Below, in pieces: positions 11,301 to 22,902 of a DNA stretch of 64,000 nucleotides; the stretch's first letter is position 1; each line of letters starts with the position of its first letter. A model generated the notes under the pieces. The model was given only the letters and a program-made list of their open reading frames with translations. It was not told where the DNA came from and made no database searches. The position numbers and the translations under genes were made by a program. This DNA comes from Welwitschia mirabilis (taxonomy: Eukaryota > Gnetophyta > Gnetopsida > Welwitschiales). Where the stretch lies: positions 137,742,749 through 137,806,748 of the forward strand of contig JBOZIK010000001.1 of the NCBI GenBank assembly GCA_051453625.1, given 5' to 3'.

Positions 11301-12099
11301 GGTAAGGCTTATTTTAAATAATAGCACTAACTTATTGAGACAATAATGCATTACTCTTAACATTCATTGACATGTTTGCTTTACATGTGACTTTAAGGAA
11401 TTTTACATAGCAAAGCAGTTATTTTATAGGATCTAGAGGTGGGCTTTGATTTTTACTTCTTGAAAATTCTTTAGAAATTCTTCTTTAAGGTTCTTCTTAC
11501 TAATAGGTGATAAACATCTAGAGAGTGGGGCTTTCTTATGTTCTTTACATCCCTTATCATTTTACATCACCTTCATCATTCTTTTTAGGCTTTAATATAG
11601 GTTAATTTTCAAGGTTAAATGTGGGATACTTTACTCTAATTGATTGAATATTTTCATTAATTTTCATAATACTTCTAATTGAAATAGCATTTACACTTTT
11701 TACATCTTCTCTATGTTTAACTATATTTACTCCTCTTGGATTAGCTTTAGGTCAATCTATAATATTTTCTTTCTCTATTTGGTTAGATGAAGAAAACATA
11801 TGGGAGGTAGTTTAACTAAGTTAATTTATTTCTTATTCTAAACATGAAAGATTTTTTACCATGTGGTTATTAATCTCAGATTCTTTGTTATTAGTTGTAA
11901 TTTAGTCTTCAACAAGTTCTCATAAAACATCCTTCAATGTCGTACTTTGAGATTGGATAGACATCTATGAAGTAGATGCTTCATTTTTTAAGTTTTCCAA
12001 GAAAATTCATACTCATTAATGAATTTTGATTTGTTTGCACTCTAAAGGAAAAGAAGATTATTAATGACCATTTATCTATAGTTATATTGAATGATTGAG
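11301..12099. other. Gag-protease spacer of the second Athila-like relic
   Basis: I see no readable domain. It lies between gag and protease of the same minus-strand relic and is probably gag C-terminus and linker. It ends near an (AT)n microsatellite at 12159-12175. Confidence 0.4.
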
Positions 12100-12600
12100 C
12101 TTCCTTAGATCTATTTTATCTCTGGATGGCCTCTCTTTATTTTTTAAAACTCACATAAATATATATATATATATTCTAAAATATCCTAAGCTTATTTAAG
12201 TTCTTATAAATATAAAAGGTTCTCTACTTGTCATTTTAATTACTTACCTGCTTTGTGTTGTTTAACCTTTATAGAAAAATCTCATAGATTTTCATGTTTT
12301 AAAATCATGTTATAGGCATTTCATCAAAAACCCCTTAAAATGTTCAAATTTTTTATAGAACGTCTCATATCGTATTTTGTAAAATCTATAATTTTGTATC
12401 TAAAATTATTGATTTTTCGTACTAGAAATTATTTCTTCAAAAACTCAGAGTTGATATCCCTTCATAACATAATTGAGAAAGTTTTCAAGAAATGTAGCTT
12501 GGCTTTTGCTATATACTTTGAGGGAAATTGGAGAAAAAAGCATTCTAATAACATCATCTTGATCATGTAATTTTGAAATGGTTAATATCATAGATTCAAA
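12100..12600 (-). pseudogene. Second Athila-like relic: gag, minus strand
   Basis: On the minus strand, KFEHFKGFLMKCL-HDFKT is followed by MRFFYKG-TTQSR-VIKMTS and REPF (about 12350-12200). This matches the Athila gag block in which a CPHHGF-like motif is followed by a long helix, FYNGL and R-x-M-I-D-x-A-x-G-G-S. The stops fall at positions where the family has Trp, Gln or Arg. The same stretch read on the plus strand has an accidental 76-codon frame (12340-12570) that I do not regard as a gene. Confidence 0.7.
12159..12175. repeat. (AT)n microsatellite
   Basis: About eight AT dinucleotides in a row. Confidence 0.9.
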
Positions 12601-13163
12601 TCACAAAACTATTCATAAGAATCTTTAAAATTAAGGTTATGAAATTTAGAAAAAATACTAATAATGGCTAGCTTTATTTCAAAATGCTTTGTGTAAAAAG
12701 ATAAAATGATACAAAAAAGTATAGCTAAGCATTTTCATTGCCTTAGAGATTTCAAGGTTTTCTTTGAATAAGAAAAAGGGACCATCTCTATCTTCATCAA
12801 GAAGGAAGATTTTAAATTTTTATTTTTTCAAAGAAAGGGGATAAACTATTTATATCTTCATCAAATATGATTATATCTATTAGATAAATCTTAATGTAAT
12901 TGTAATTTTGGAATTAAGATGTTAAATTTTCATTAGTTTGAAAAAAAGGATTTATATAATGCTTCTAAAATTCATTAAAAAGGGGCTCAATGAAAGGTTG
13001 TTCTTCATCAAGTTCTTTATAGAATCGATTACTAAGGGTCTTAATCCAATGATGCATAAGATGTAAAGATTAGTAATAATAGTTTTTACAATAGACTAGT
13101 AATGTAAAATGGCTAGAAATAATGAAAGAAAAATAAGACCTTGTACACCCAATGTTGAAAAAT

Positions 13164-13176
13164 CACAATAGCACTA
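13164..13176 (-). other. Candidate primer-binding site of the second Athila-like relic
   Basis: The minus strand reads TAGTGCTATTGTG, close to the decayed tRNA-Asp site at 7073-7091 (TGGTGCTATTGTT). Both are followed downstream by a similar ACATTGG/GCATTGG word. It is about 0.55 kb upstream of gag, the right order for a minus-strand element. The LTR end itself is not clean. Confidence 0.45.
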
Positions 13177-13179
13177 ATA

Positions 13180-13760
13180 CCTAGGATAGTAACATTACTT
13201 AGTTTTGGAGTGATGCATAATGGAAAAGACTAATAGTAAGAAATTTTTAAATATGACATTTTGAATAAGGAACTTGACAAAATAATTTAAGAATATTGTG
13301 GCTTAATCTATTAATAGTAAATGACTACCACAAAGAGAGATATGACATCAAAACAAAAAAATAATTATCTTAAAGATAATGATCTTGATAACATCCAAGG
13401 GAAATAAAACATAAGAGTTTCAATCAAGATTGAAACATACTACAAACTAGTTTGCTTAGCGTTAATTATGCATGCCTTCTTCATAGTTCAATCACCTATT
13501 TATACATGCACTCATTAATAACTTCCTAAAGATATGCCACTAACTTAACAAATCCCAGAAGACTAACTAATAGCTATAGTCTTGTAATAATAAATAACAG
13601 ACTTGACCTAAAAAAATATTAACAAGACTAAACCAATGTTGATTTTTTTTAACTAACTACTACGAGCAACTTCTTGAGTGGTTGTATGCATCTTCACATG
13701 TCCAAATATTTTAGGTTTGACTTCTTGGCTTGATGAAGTATAACACTCACTAACATGTCA
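13180..13760 (-). mobile_element. Probable 5' LTR remnant with TATA box, minus strand
   Basis: It lies directly outside the candidate primer-binding site. At 13498-13507 the minus strand has TATAAATAGG preceded by GAGTGCATG, a good plant TATA box in the orientation of the element. The outer end is not defined, because the integrase relic of a different element starts near 13.83 kb. Confidence 0.4.
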
Positions 13761-13829
13761 AAAAAATTCAAATAAGAAAAAAGCTAAATTCATTATATAA
13801 TAAGATAAATAAAAATCTTATCCTCAAGA

Positions 13830-15420
13830 TTCAATTATAAAAAATGATAGGATAATTAATCTGTTGCTTTCCATGTTCCATATCTTCTTGTGGTAAGGTA
13901 TTCCACTAGACTAGCACTTTAGTGAGATACCTGGAACCTTAATTCACCCTCTTGTAATTTAAAATTACTTGGGGTTATGTCCCAATAATGTTAGCATTTG
14001 TAACTGAGGGTGCATCATGAAAAGCTACATTTATTAGACCTACCTTTAGTCTAAATAGCATAACATGAAATATCACATGAAGCTTATAGTTGAGGGGCAA
14101 AGATAAATAATAGGTGTTTGGTCCTATCTTCTCTATTATCTAATAAGGTTTAAAATATTTGTTGGCTTGTTTTGATAAGCATGAAGGAGCAATAGACCCA
14201 ATCTCTCATTGCAAAACTCACATCTTGCATATGAGAATTAACCTCTTACTTTATCTATCTTATGTTATGATGAGATTTTTGTTTTTTTAAAATTTTTTCA
14301 GGAATCTTGAAAACTTCATTTGAAGCTTAGACTTACTTTTCCAATTTAGCAACTAAAGAGGCACCCATTAAATAATTGGTAATTTTTAGAGGTGAACTAC
14401 CACATAAAGCTTGAAAAGGAGTCATTTCCAAAAATTGAGTGAATGTTGTATTATACAAAGATACTACCCATGCTAAAAAATAAGTCTGTTACTTTGAGAT
14501 TGTTAACAAGTAAAGCATCAAGGTGCATCTCAAAATAATGATTTACAACCTTCCTTTGTCCACCTATTTGTGGGTGATAAGCTATGCTCATTTTCAAATG
14601 CTACCCTTGTAACTTGAAAATATCCTTTCAAAAATTGCTAACAAAAATTTAGCCTAGATCACTTACAATCAAATGAATAATTCCATGGAGCCATGCAATG
14701 CCTTCCATAAAAACCTCAACAACTTTCCTCGCCATATATGGGTGCATCAAATAAATAAAGTGGGCATATTTAGTTAACCAATCAACCACTACTATGATCA
14801 CATACTTACCTAAATCAAGAGGTAACCCATTAACAAAATCAAGAGAAATGTCTTTCCAAACCTATTCTAATATTGATAATTACTATAGAAGACCAATAAG
14901 CATTTATTGCTTTGATATATATTACAAACTACAACTCTATATAAGACTAATAGAATGATTATGAGAGATTCTTCTTGAGTATCCATCAAGTTTGAATTCA
15001 TGAAATTCTAGTAAAAGCCTCAATTGTAGGGGTGACTTTAGAGGCATGACAAGTCTATCTCAATGGTAAAGAAGCCCATTCTTACTACAAAATTCTAGCG
15101 TTTTTCCTAACACTAACTATAAACTATTATAAAAGTCTTAAAGACATGGATTAGTCTAGTTAGCCTATTTACACTTATCAAGAATCATGAATTTAGAAAA
15201 AGAAATTGCCAGTACTATAGATGGATTGGGATGTTGGGATAATGAATCAGTTACTAAATTTTCTTTACCTAGTTTATATGCAATATCATATTCAAACCCA
15301 AAAATTTTGATCACCTATTTTTGCTGTTCAAGTGTGACCACCCATTTACTAAGAGATAATTTAAATTTATTTGATCTATTTGAATTTGAAATCATTGTTC
15401 CATAAGGTATGGATGTTAAA
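13830..15420 (-). pseudogene. Chromovirus (Tekay/Del-like) RNase H - integrase - chromodomain relic
   Basis: This is the best-preserved gypsy pol fragment here. On the minus strand the RNase H end reads SLSKWVVTLEQQK, GFEYDIAYKLGKENLVTDSL (about 15370-15250). The integrase core follows with VIVVVDWLTKYAHFIYLMHP, IAWLHGIIHLIVSDLG, FKLQG-HLKMSIAYHPQIGGQ and VVNHYFEMHL (14860-14500). The C-terminal part has DVSFAMRDWVY. Last comes a chromodomain-like end, PSNFKLQEGELRF, then LTKVLV-WNTLPQED (about 13990-13890). The third catalytic acidic residue is lost: the usual GQTEVVNR reads GGQRKVVNH. Stops and frameshifts are numerous. The 5' part (gag, protease, RT) is absent: the sequence right of about 15420 is unrelated. 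Confidence 0.88.
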
Positions 15421-16880
15421 TATAAATACACTCTAAAATTACTAACATTTCTTTTGCATATGTTGAAGTTTATGATAGTACAAAGAATCAGATTTAGATT
15501 GAGTAAATACTCAGTATCATTCTCTCCACAAGGATGATTGGGGTTTCTTATAAAAATTACATAATTCTTACTTATCTTGTAAGTTACCATTAGAGAAAGG
15601 AAAAAAGAAAGAGAGAGTTGATATGTGTTAAAACTATATTTGAAGAGGCAGGGAAGTAGGTAAGCTCCAAGGTTTAGCCCAACTTGTCCACTAGTGATTC
15701 TTCACTCCAATGATATCTTGCACCTGGCTGAAACATACTTCAAATTATCAAGTAAAAACAGCTCACGTAATGGTGACATAATCTCATTCACCATATGATA
15801 ATTAGTGAATTTGAAAGTCACTTGGTCCTTCATGACCCCAAAATAATCATGTAAAGTAACGATTTAATGTACTTAAGATCCATCAAATAGAAGAGACTTA
15901 GACTAATTAACTAATGAACTCACTTAGATGATAAATTAACTTGATAATTTGGTTTTACTAAGCATTAAAAGTATGAAGCTATCAAAATCAAAATGAACAT
16001 CTACTTTATATTAAATCAAAACTATACATTACATCAAAGGAAGAATAATGAAGCTAGAAATGACTACTTAGGATATCCTCATAACAAGCTCACTCCCTAA
16101 AGAAAGTGCTCAAAAGGCCATGTTGACTTAACACTCCAAGAGTTCTATTGCTTTACCAAAATGAAAGGTGTTACAAATGAGGGCTGAAAACACTCTTATA
16201 GGCAAACATGAGGTGAGGTATTATTACATGCCTTTGGCTTATAGCGTTAGATGAGCAATTACAAAATATGTCACGTAGTGTTAGGTATGGCCTTTGTCGT
16301 CTTGCATTAGGTAGAAATCATCATGAAGAACATAATACTTAGCTTTTGGATGTTATTTCTTCTATCAACTAGTAATGCTACCATGTGTATTCACCGTCAT
16401 CTTATCCAGCATTGCCAAATGTTGTTGTTACATGTCATCACCATCACCACCACATGTTAATGATACTAGTTATTTTTAAGATGAAATCTATTTAAGCCCA
16501 TAACTGCATTCGACTGAATTTTTCATGACGAGTTTAGAACATGAGATTTGAAGTATTTTACACATAATAAACAATGGTGTTAGTGACCTGGATAGCAATG
16601 TCGGCGTTTTAAGCTAGATGATCATCATATTTTAGCAATGCCTTTAAAATGATATCAAAGTTCTAAAAATGTCGTGCAAAGATGATAAGTTCATAGATAA
16701 TATTAAAAAGTAGCAGAAGACCTAATTTCATGATAAATTAGTTATACTAATGTCTTCTATTAAAAGTTGATGAGATAACTTGATCAAAATATCAAATTTT
16801 ATATGTTAACATGATTACCTAGATGGAATAAGATCTTTTCTTATGAATGCTAAAGGTTGCTCTTGTCGAGATAGAGTAGC
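15421..16880. other. Unassigned, moderately complex sequence
   Basis: I see no reading frame that I can support. The stretch is less AT-rich than its neighbours. It has a short CATCACCATCACCACC run (about 16437-16455) and a TATA-like TCTATTTAAGCCC at about 16487. It might be an LTR of an unrecognised element that truncated the chromovirus relic, but I find no second copy in the window. Confidence 0.35.
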
Positions 16881-16909
16881 TCGAATTCCTTTATCTAATG
16901 CATCTATTC

Positions 16910-17190
16910 CTTTATCATCTATATCCATTCCTAAATAAAAGGTGGTTAATACATAACCACAGTCTAAAATTTCATTTCCTATGTTTTCCTTACTTAGGTG
17001 GTTGTTATAATAGCATTTTGTTATAATCTCTATGTCTCCTAAGTATTAATCTATGCCTATTTACTCTCCTACATAAGTGGTCAAATTGACTTATCCATTT
17101 ATAGTATTATTTATTTTTATATGTATAAGAGTGTTTAAACTTTACATCATTAAAATAAAGTGAGTTAATTTTAATATTAATTAATTTACT
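16910..17190 (+). repeat. Direct repeat, copy 1 of 2
   Basis: This runs from TCATCTATATCCATTCCTAAA to TTAATTTACTC. It aligns with 17805-18095, sharing GGT-GTTAAT-CATAACCACA, ATGTCTCCTAAG-ATAA-TCTAT and ATTAAAATAAAG-GAG. A TATA-less, AT-rich repeat pair about 0.9 kb apart could be LTRs of a small non-autonomous (TRIM-like) element or two insertions of one repeat. Confidence 0.7.
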
Positions 17191-17218
17191 CTATTAATAA
17201 TTTATCCAGTCTTTAATG

Positions 17219-17275
17219 AGACACCCTAATGGTAAAAGAGCACTCTCATTTTTGTATTTATGAGTTCAATTCTCA
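17219..17275 (+). other. tRNA-like (box A / box B) sequence, possible SINE head
   Basis: GACACCCTAATGGTAAAAGAGC resembles a pol III box A region. About 30 nt later GAGTTCAATTCTC resembles box B (GGTTCGANNCC) after C-to-T decay. The spacing fits a tRNA-derived SINE head. It cannot fold as a complete tRNA, and I cannot define a tail or target duplication. Confidence 0.4.
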
Positions 17276-17535
17276 AATAAGTGTTCTACCTTGTTGACTC
17301 CCATCTATCCCTCCACCACAGCTCCTGCATTTCTAAGTTTTGCTACATTTGCCGCTCTAATTAAGTCCTCAAGGAACGTAAGCATCCCTCGGGGTGGGCG
17401 CGGCCATGTCCGTGTCTAAATGGCCGGACATTCACCGTTTCTTATTCTCATGGGAGTCGACTCCTTCATTATGAAACTAAATTGAAACAATGAAGCGAAG
17501 CAAAAAATGGGTTAAAATTGAAGGGCGAAGCAAAA

Positions 17536-17658
17536 ATGGCAGAAGTTGAAGAATCAAAATCCAGCGAGAAAGAAACCAAAGGCAAAAAGAAGAATCCGAG
17601 GTTGGAGGATTCTGAATTCCGATTCTCAAAATTGGTCTCCGGAAATGGGTCTTTGTGA
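17536..17658 (+). pseudogene. 40-codon reading frame in a CpG-rich pocket; possible captured first exon
   Basis: ATG at 17536 opens a 40-codon frame ending TGA at 17656-17658. The product begins MAEVEESKSSEKETKGKKKN: Ala-2, Glu/Lys/Ser-rich, very hydrophilic, typical of the disordered N-terminus of a plant nuclear or cytosolic protein. The pocket from about 17340 to 17660 is GC-rich and keeps CpG (GGGTGGGCGCGGCC, GGCCGGAC), unlike the decayed repeats around it. It lies between the two direct repeats at 16910-17190 and 17805-18095. It may be a first exon or gene fragment captured by a mobile element, or a real small promoter-exon unit. I do not recognise the protein. No second exon is seen. 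Confidence 0.35.
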
Positions 17659-17804
17659 AGGAGAGTCTTTGAGAGCCTTAGTTTTTTTATGTGTGTAATT
17701 CATTGCCTCTGGAAATATTTTTGTGTAAGCATTTGTATTTTACAACATTGTAATGTCAAATTATTGCATAGTTTGGACATCAAGGTGGGGTATGCTAGGA
17801 AATC

Positions 17805-18095
17805 ATCAATACCCATTTCTAAACAGAAGGTAGTTAATGCATAACCACAATCTTTTTCCCCCCTCTTTTGGAAAGGACTTTGCGAGAGTCAATCTCACAA
17901 CTGCAAATTCATGAGATTGTATTTCAATTATAATCCCCATGTCTCCTAAGAATAAGTCTATTCTTATTTCCTTTTCTATGTAACTAGTCAACTTGACCCA
18001 TCCATTTGTATTTTCTTTTGCCATGTATGAGGATATTTAAACGCTCATGTTATTAAAATAAAGGGAGCTAGTTTTAATGTTTAACAATTTGCTCA
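17805..18095 (+). repeat. Direct repeat, copy 2 of 2
   Basis: This is homologous to 16910-17190 but carries an extra segment around 17850-17920 (CCCCCCTCTTTTGGAAAGGAC...). The right ends of both copies run into sequence with tRNA-like words (ATGGTAAAAGAGCACTCTC and AAGTGATAAGATCCTCTACTC). Confidence 0.7.
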
Positions 18096-20190
18096 ACAAT
18101 CCTTCTATTTGCACCTAAGTGTTATTGGATACCTTTTAAGTGATAAGATCCTCTACTCTAGGCACTTTTTGCCCTTGTAAGATGATGTTTTTCTAATTTT
18201 TGATAATAATAGATTTTTGAAAAATGAAAAAATTATGAAAAAGATTTTTTTTTAAAAACAAGCCAAGTAACACCAATTACAATTTCAAACAAGTTGCCAA
18301 AAACTTACTAGGTCTTGACTAATGATATTTAAAAAAATATTTAGAAATATGATCTACCCATCAAGGTAGAGGGTAGCAATCTTAAAATAAAAACTAGGAT
18401 CATCCATTGAAGTAGAGGTAATTCTAGTTGTCATTCATCCAAAAGGATCACAAGGCAATTTTAAAGCTTACCATCATTCATTTAAGCCAAATTAAATAAT
18501 CAAAGGGAAAGCAAAATGTGTTGTAAGAAACAAATGTGAAAAATAATAATTCTTAAGCAATGAGGGTTTTATGAAAAATCGCTAAATCATTTAATATAGA
18601 TCCTAAATGTTGTGAACATGGAGAAAAGAACTTGTGATGTCAAAACAATATCACCATTGTTTAGAAATGAATCATCTTACAATGCAATCTAGGAAAAGGA
18701 AAGCATGAAATGTGTTATGGATCTAACACATCAATCATTTAGTCTAATAAAACTTCTACAAAACATTAGAATAACCAAACTCAACTAAATAAATACAAAA
18801 AATATTTATTGCAATGTCAATATTTATAAATGTATTAATAATATAAAAGAAAAGTAGACCCAATCACATATGAAATTCCCTTAACCAAAATGCAAATAAT
18901 ATAGCAAACAACAATCTAGTACAAAATATGCCCTTAGGCTTGGCAAAAAAGTTGAAACAATTACAAAGTTATCTCATGAAGCAATCATTCTTGTGTGCCT
19001 AAGGAGGGAGAAGAGAAGCTTAGAACCTTATGATAAGACAAGATTTTATCCTAAGCATGGAAGCTATAAAGGGATTAATGGGAAATAAGGGAAAACAACA
19101 AAGGTCTATAAATCCAAATTAAGGATTCTATGATAAAAGGAATAATGCCTTATCCATGAGGTATGTTTCTATTTTAATAGCCTTAGGATTAGGATTTTAC
19201 ATTAAACTTAGCTCGATCAATACATTTAGGTTCATTGAATATAGTAATAGCAAGATTACTTCATCATTTAGATTAATTAAGTTCATCCTTATGGTTGCTT
19301 TCCTAATGATTTTGGCAATCAATTCTCTTTTGCTTCTCTTTGGTAATTTGAATTTATTATTTGTGGTTGATCTTCACTCCGTCGTTTTACCAATTTCACC
19401 TTGCTCCAAAACATTAGCAAGGTCATAAATTTGATAACGATGTCATTCTTCTTGGCATCTATAACTTTAATAAAAGTCAAATGGCAAATAATGATTTGCA
19501 TAATAAATACCAAGTATTAGTCATTTTTAATTAAAAGGTGTAACAATTAGGATCAAAGTTTGACTAGTGAAAAAAGAATGCTCAAAATATTATTTATAAC
19601 GGCAAAACAATTACTTTACCAAAGTTTAAGCAAAAATAGTAAAGATTAAACTATAATACGTAGTGCAAAAAAGAAATGCGGTGATGAAAGAAAACATCAT
19701 TAATAATGAAGACAACAAGAAGAAAAATACACATTAATGTGGTACAAACCTGTTTGGTCCTACCTCCATAAAACAATTTAACTCTCTACTATATTAAAAT
19801 GGCCTAAAGATAAGTCATGCTTGATGGCTAAAGTAGTGGTTAAAGGCCTCATACATATTACCCCCAACCCATGCCTTGTTTTAGACTTGATTGGCTTAAC
19901 CCTATATCCATTTACAAGATTTAAAAGGATGAGATCTTAGGTGAACAAAAATAAACAAAATAAAACATAAGAAGGAGGAAAAGATTGGTTTTAATTTTTC
20001 CAGTCTTTAGAAGATAAATATTGTTAAAACTTTAGTGACGTTTTTATGATTAATAAAACAAGGTTAATCTCTAACTTATTCATATAGATTTCTTGTGCAG
20101 ACATCAAACTAAATGAAGAAATCTCTAAGGTAGTGCTCTTTTGACACTTGTAATGAAGCAAGATCCATCTCCAAAATGGTGAACATATCT
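18096..20190. other. No gene recognised
   Basis: AT-rich, low-coding stretch. Short open stretches of 60-90 codons at 19156-19513 on both strands have no domain and are explained by composition. I see no LTR, LINE or tRNA signature that I would defend. Confidence 0.4.
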
Positions 20191-21075
20191 CCTGATAGCC
20201 CTTTATATTTATCTATTATTATTCTTTAAGATCAAAATATCTTGTACTTTTTGTTTCTTTTTCAAGATGTTTATTCTTCTTGGTATAATATATTTAGGAG
20301 GGCATATTTGTTTTGTGAAGTAATTGAGATCAATCCTTTAGAATCTAAGCTAAATCAAGGAATTAGGAGAATTTTCACATATTAATACTTAGCATATTTT
20401 GACTTTGTTGAATGTTGTTTATAAAATATGGGTTAAATGTTTAGATTTATGGGTTAAGTTTATTCTTCCAAGTATTATTTTAAATTAGCAAACTCAGTTT
20501 ATTCTTAATAGATATATTTTTAGTAATGCAGCTGCCGCTTGAAAGGTTTTTAATGGGGGAAACATAGTAATTAAGATGTGCTTGTCATTAAGCTTGATTA
20601 CGCTAAATCATATAACAAATTCTAATTGGAATTTATTCTTTATGTTATGCAAAAACTAGGGTTTAATGAACACTTGTTTCACCTGGTTCAGTTCTATTTT
20701 ACAATGCTAATGCTTGTGTTGCTACACAATATGGGATTAGTTCTTTTTTTTTTTTTTCCAATTCAACATTGTATTCATTAGGGTTATCCATTGGCACCTT
20801 CCTTATTCATCATAGTAGCTGATTTTTCATGTCATCATCTTCATTAGGATATTTAGAATTAGCAGATTGAAGGAATTATTATTACTGGGGTTAACAATTA
20901 AAACTTTTGAATATGAAATTTGCAAATGATCCTTCTTCCTTAAAAGAGAATCACATAGTAAGTATCAATTGGCGTTTTTACAAATTGATTAATATTACTT
21001 TTTGTTAGATTTATTACATAGTCTAAGTTTACAATTATAAAGATAATTATCAAAATTTACCAAAAAAGTCTAGGA

Positions 21076-21897
21076 CAAAAAATTAATAAGATTTTAAGCA
21101 TTTCTTTTAGTTTTGATGTTTTCNNNNNNNNNNNNNNNNNNNNNNNNNNNNNNNNNNNNNNNNNNNNNNNNNNNNNNNNNNNNNNNNNNNNNNNNNNNNN
21201 NNNNNNNNNNNNNNNNNNNNNNNNNNNNNNNNNNNNNNNNNNNNNNNNNNNNNNNNNNNNNNNNNNNNNNNNNNNNNNNNNNNNNNNNNNNNNNNNNNNN
21301 NNNNNNNNNNNNNNNNNNNNNNNNNNNNNNNNNNNNNNNNNNNNNNNNNNNNNNNNNNNNNNNNNNNNNNNNNNNNNNNNNNNNNNNNNNNNNNNNNNNN
21401 NNNNNNNNNNNNNNNNNNNNNNNNNNNNNNNNNNNNNNNNNNNNNNNNNNNNNNNNNNNNNNNNNNNNNNNNNNNNNNNNNNNNNNNNNNNNNNNNNNNN
21501 NNNNNNNNNNNNNNNNNNNNNNNNNNNNNNNNNNNNNNNNNNNNNNNNNNNNNNNNNNNNNNNNNNNNNNNNNNNNNNNNNNNNNNNNNNNNNNNNNNNN
21601 NNNNNNNNNNNNNNNNNNNNNNNNNNNNNNNNNNNNNNNNNNNNNNNNNNNNNNNNNNNNNNNNNNNNNNNNNNNNNNNNNNNNNNNNNNNNNNNNNNNN
21701 NNNNNNNNNNNNNNNNNNNNNNNNNNNNNNNNNNNNNNNNNNNNNNNNNNNNNNNNNNNNNNNNNNNNNNNNNNNNNNNNNNNNNNNNNNNNNNNNNNNN
21801 NNNNNNNNNNNNNNNNNNNNNNNNNNNNNNNNNNNNNNNNNNNNNNNNNCAAAAAATTAATAAGATTTTAAGCATTTCTTTTAGTTTTGATGTTTTC
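21076..21897 (+). repeat. Identical 48-bp direct repeat on both sides of a 726-N gap
   Basis: 21076-21123 and 21850-21897 are identical (CAAAAAATTAATAAGATTTT... to ...GATGTTTTC). The gap runs from 21124 to 21849. Identity in a region this decayed points to overlapping contig ends, so the gap may be an artefact. Confidence 0.9.
21124..21849. other. Assembly gap, 726 N
   Basis: A non-standard gap length, so an estimated rather than default size. The LINE A reading continues across the joined 48-bp overlap without an obvious missing domain. Confidence 0.99.
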
Positions 21898-22585
21898 CAT
21901 CTACTCTTTGATACTAGCTAGTTCAAAAAACTCACATGAAGCTCAAAAAATGGAAAAGGTCCTATGGGCAAATATTTAGTTTGTAAATCTATCCTGCCTT
22001 TTACACATGTTTATTATTTTTCATACTAGGCTCCTTCCTTTTTAGCTTATCAAAGGTTAGAAAGGCTTTTAAAAAATTCCATGTGGTTGTCAACAGAGTC
22101 ACATTCAGGCTTTGCTCAAGTTTCTGAGGACATTTTAGCTCTGCCTTAAAATCAGAGTGGTCTGAGTTTTTAAGCAAGTTCTAACACTTATGGCCAACTA
22201 GTTATTTCAACACTTACAAAAAGATTATCTTATTGGTACCTTTTATAGTTTAGACTACGATAGGCCTATACTACTATTCAACCTTTCTAGAAAGTCATAA
22301 ATTTCCTTAATTGGAGTTTTTACCTGCACTATGTTAATCTCCCAAGTACAAACATTTTTAAAAGCATTAGATGCTTATGGAAATCCAAAATTCTTACATT
22401 AATTAGGAGATGCAATACTCCACATTCTTACATTAATTAGGAGAAAATAATCATATTTCCATTCTCGCTAAAACATTTCTCCTTGGTCATTGGCTCCCTC
22501 CCTCCCTCTCTCTCTTGCTTGCTTGAGTTGCTATCACTAATCCTAGATTATCTATGTGTTGGCATCAAAAAGGTAATGCCTTACT

Positions 22586-22685
22586 NNNNNNNNNNNNNNN
22601 NNNNNNNNNNNNNNNNNNNNNNNNNNNNNNNNNNNNNNNNNNNNNNNNNNNNNNNNNNNNNNNNNNNNNNNNNNNNNNNNNNNNN
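22586..22685. other. Assembly gap, 100 N
   Basis: Default-size gap. It hides the left border of the LTR complex inserted in LINE A. Confidence 0.99.
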
Positions 22686-22902
22686 TTATGCATATTAGTT
22701 TATCATATATCCCTTATGGTTTATGTTTCCCTTGATCTAGTTCCAATTTCATTAATGATATAGATCTTAAAAGTAGCCTTTGTCAAGGTTGAAAGAAAGG
22801 AGTTTAGCTTTATTTTGCATTGGATTTAGATTTAGTTGCATTGTCATTTGCATTGTATCTTTACTTTTTGCATTTTTCTTTGATTTTAATTACTTTATTT
22901 TT
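22686..22902 (+). mobile_element. Truncated LTR fragment, same family as the solo LTR, plus orientation
   Basis: TATCCCTTATGGTTTATG, then CCTTTGTCAAGGTTGA and runs of TTGCATT words match the part of the solo LTR at about 1940-2225. It stops abruptly at 22902, where the same family continues in the opposite orientation from its 3' end. The result is a tail-to-tail inverted junction. Confidence 0.65.

Larger units (their letters stand above)
20200..22585 (+). pseudogene. LINE A (L1-type): reverse transcriptase and C-terminal part, 5' segment
   Basis: Plus-strand frames show a decayed LINE reverse transcriptase: LLNVVYKI (about 20410), then QTQFILNRYIF (about 20500), CIHQGYPLAPSLFIIVA (about 20770-20825; family CRQGCPLSPLLFILVA). 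The catalytic box has become FAND (20919-20930, for FADD). Then AGKY-like and YQRLERLLKN-MWLSTESHSGF-QVS (about 22045-22130) and the LP-NQSGLS segment. These match the order of an L1-type ORF2 after the endonuclease. It continues right of an inserted LTR complex, at 24566-25385, where the zinc-binding zf-RVT region is found. It is the same family as LINE B on the opposite strand. The gap at 21124-21849 is probably smaller than drawn. Not functional. Confidence 0.8.

Noticed and set aside
15187-15590. Overlapping open frames on both strands
   Set aside because: The minus-strand one partly covers the RNase H relic (WVVTLEQQK). The plus-strand one is its shadow. Neither is a gene.
21057-21875. 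Long open frames through N runs
   Set aside because: Made only of unknown bases. The same holds for those at 7178-7476, 22483-22763, 23584-23850, 24835-25095 and 52834-53091.
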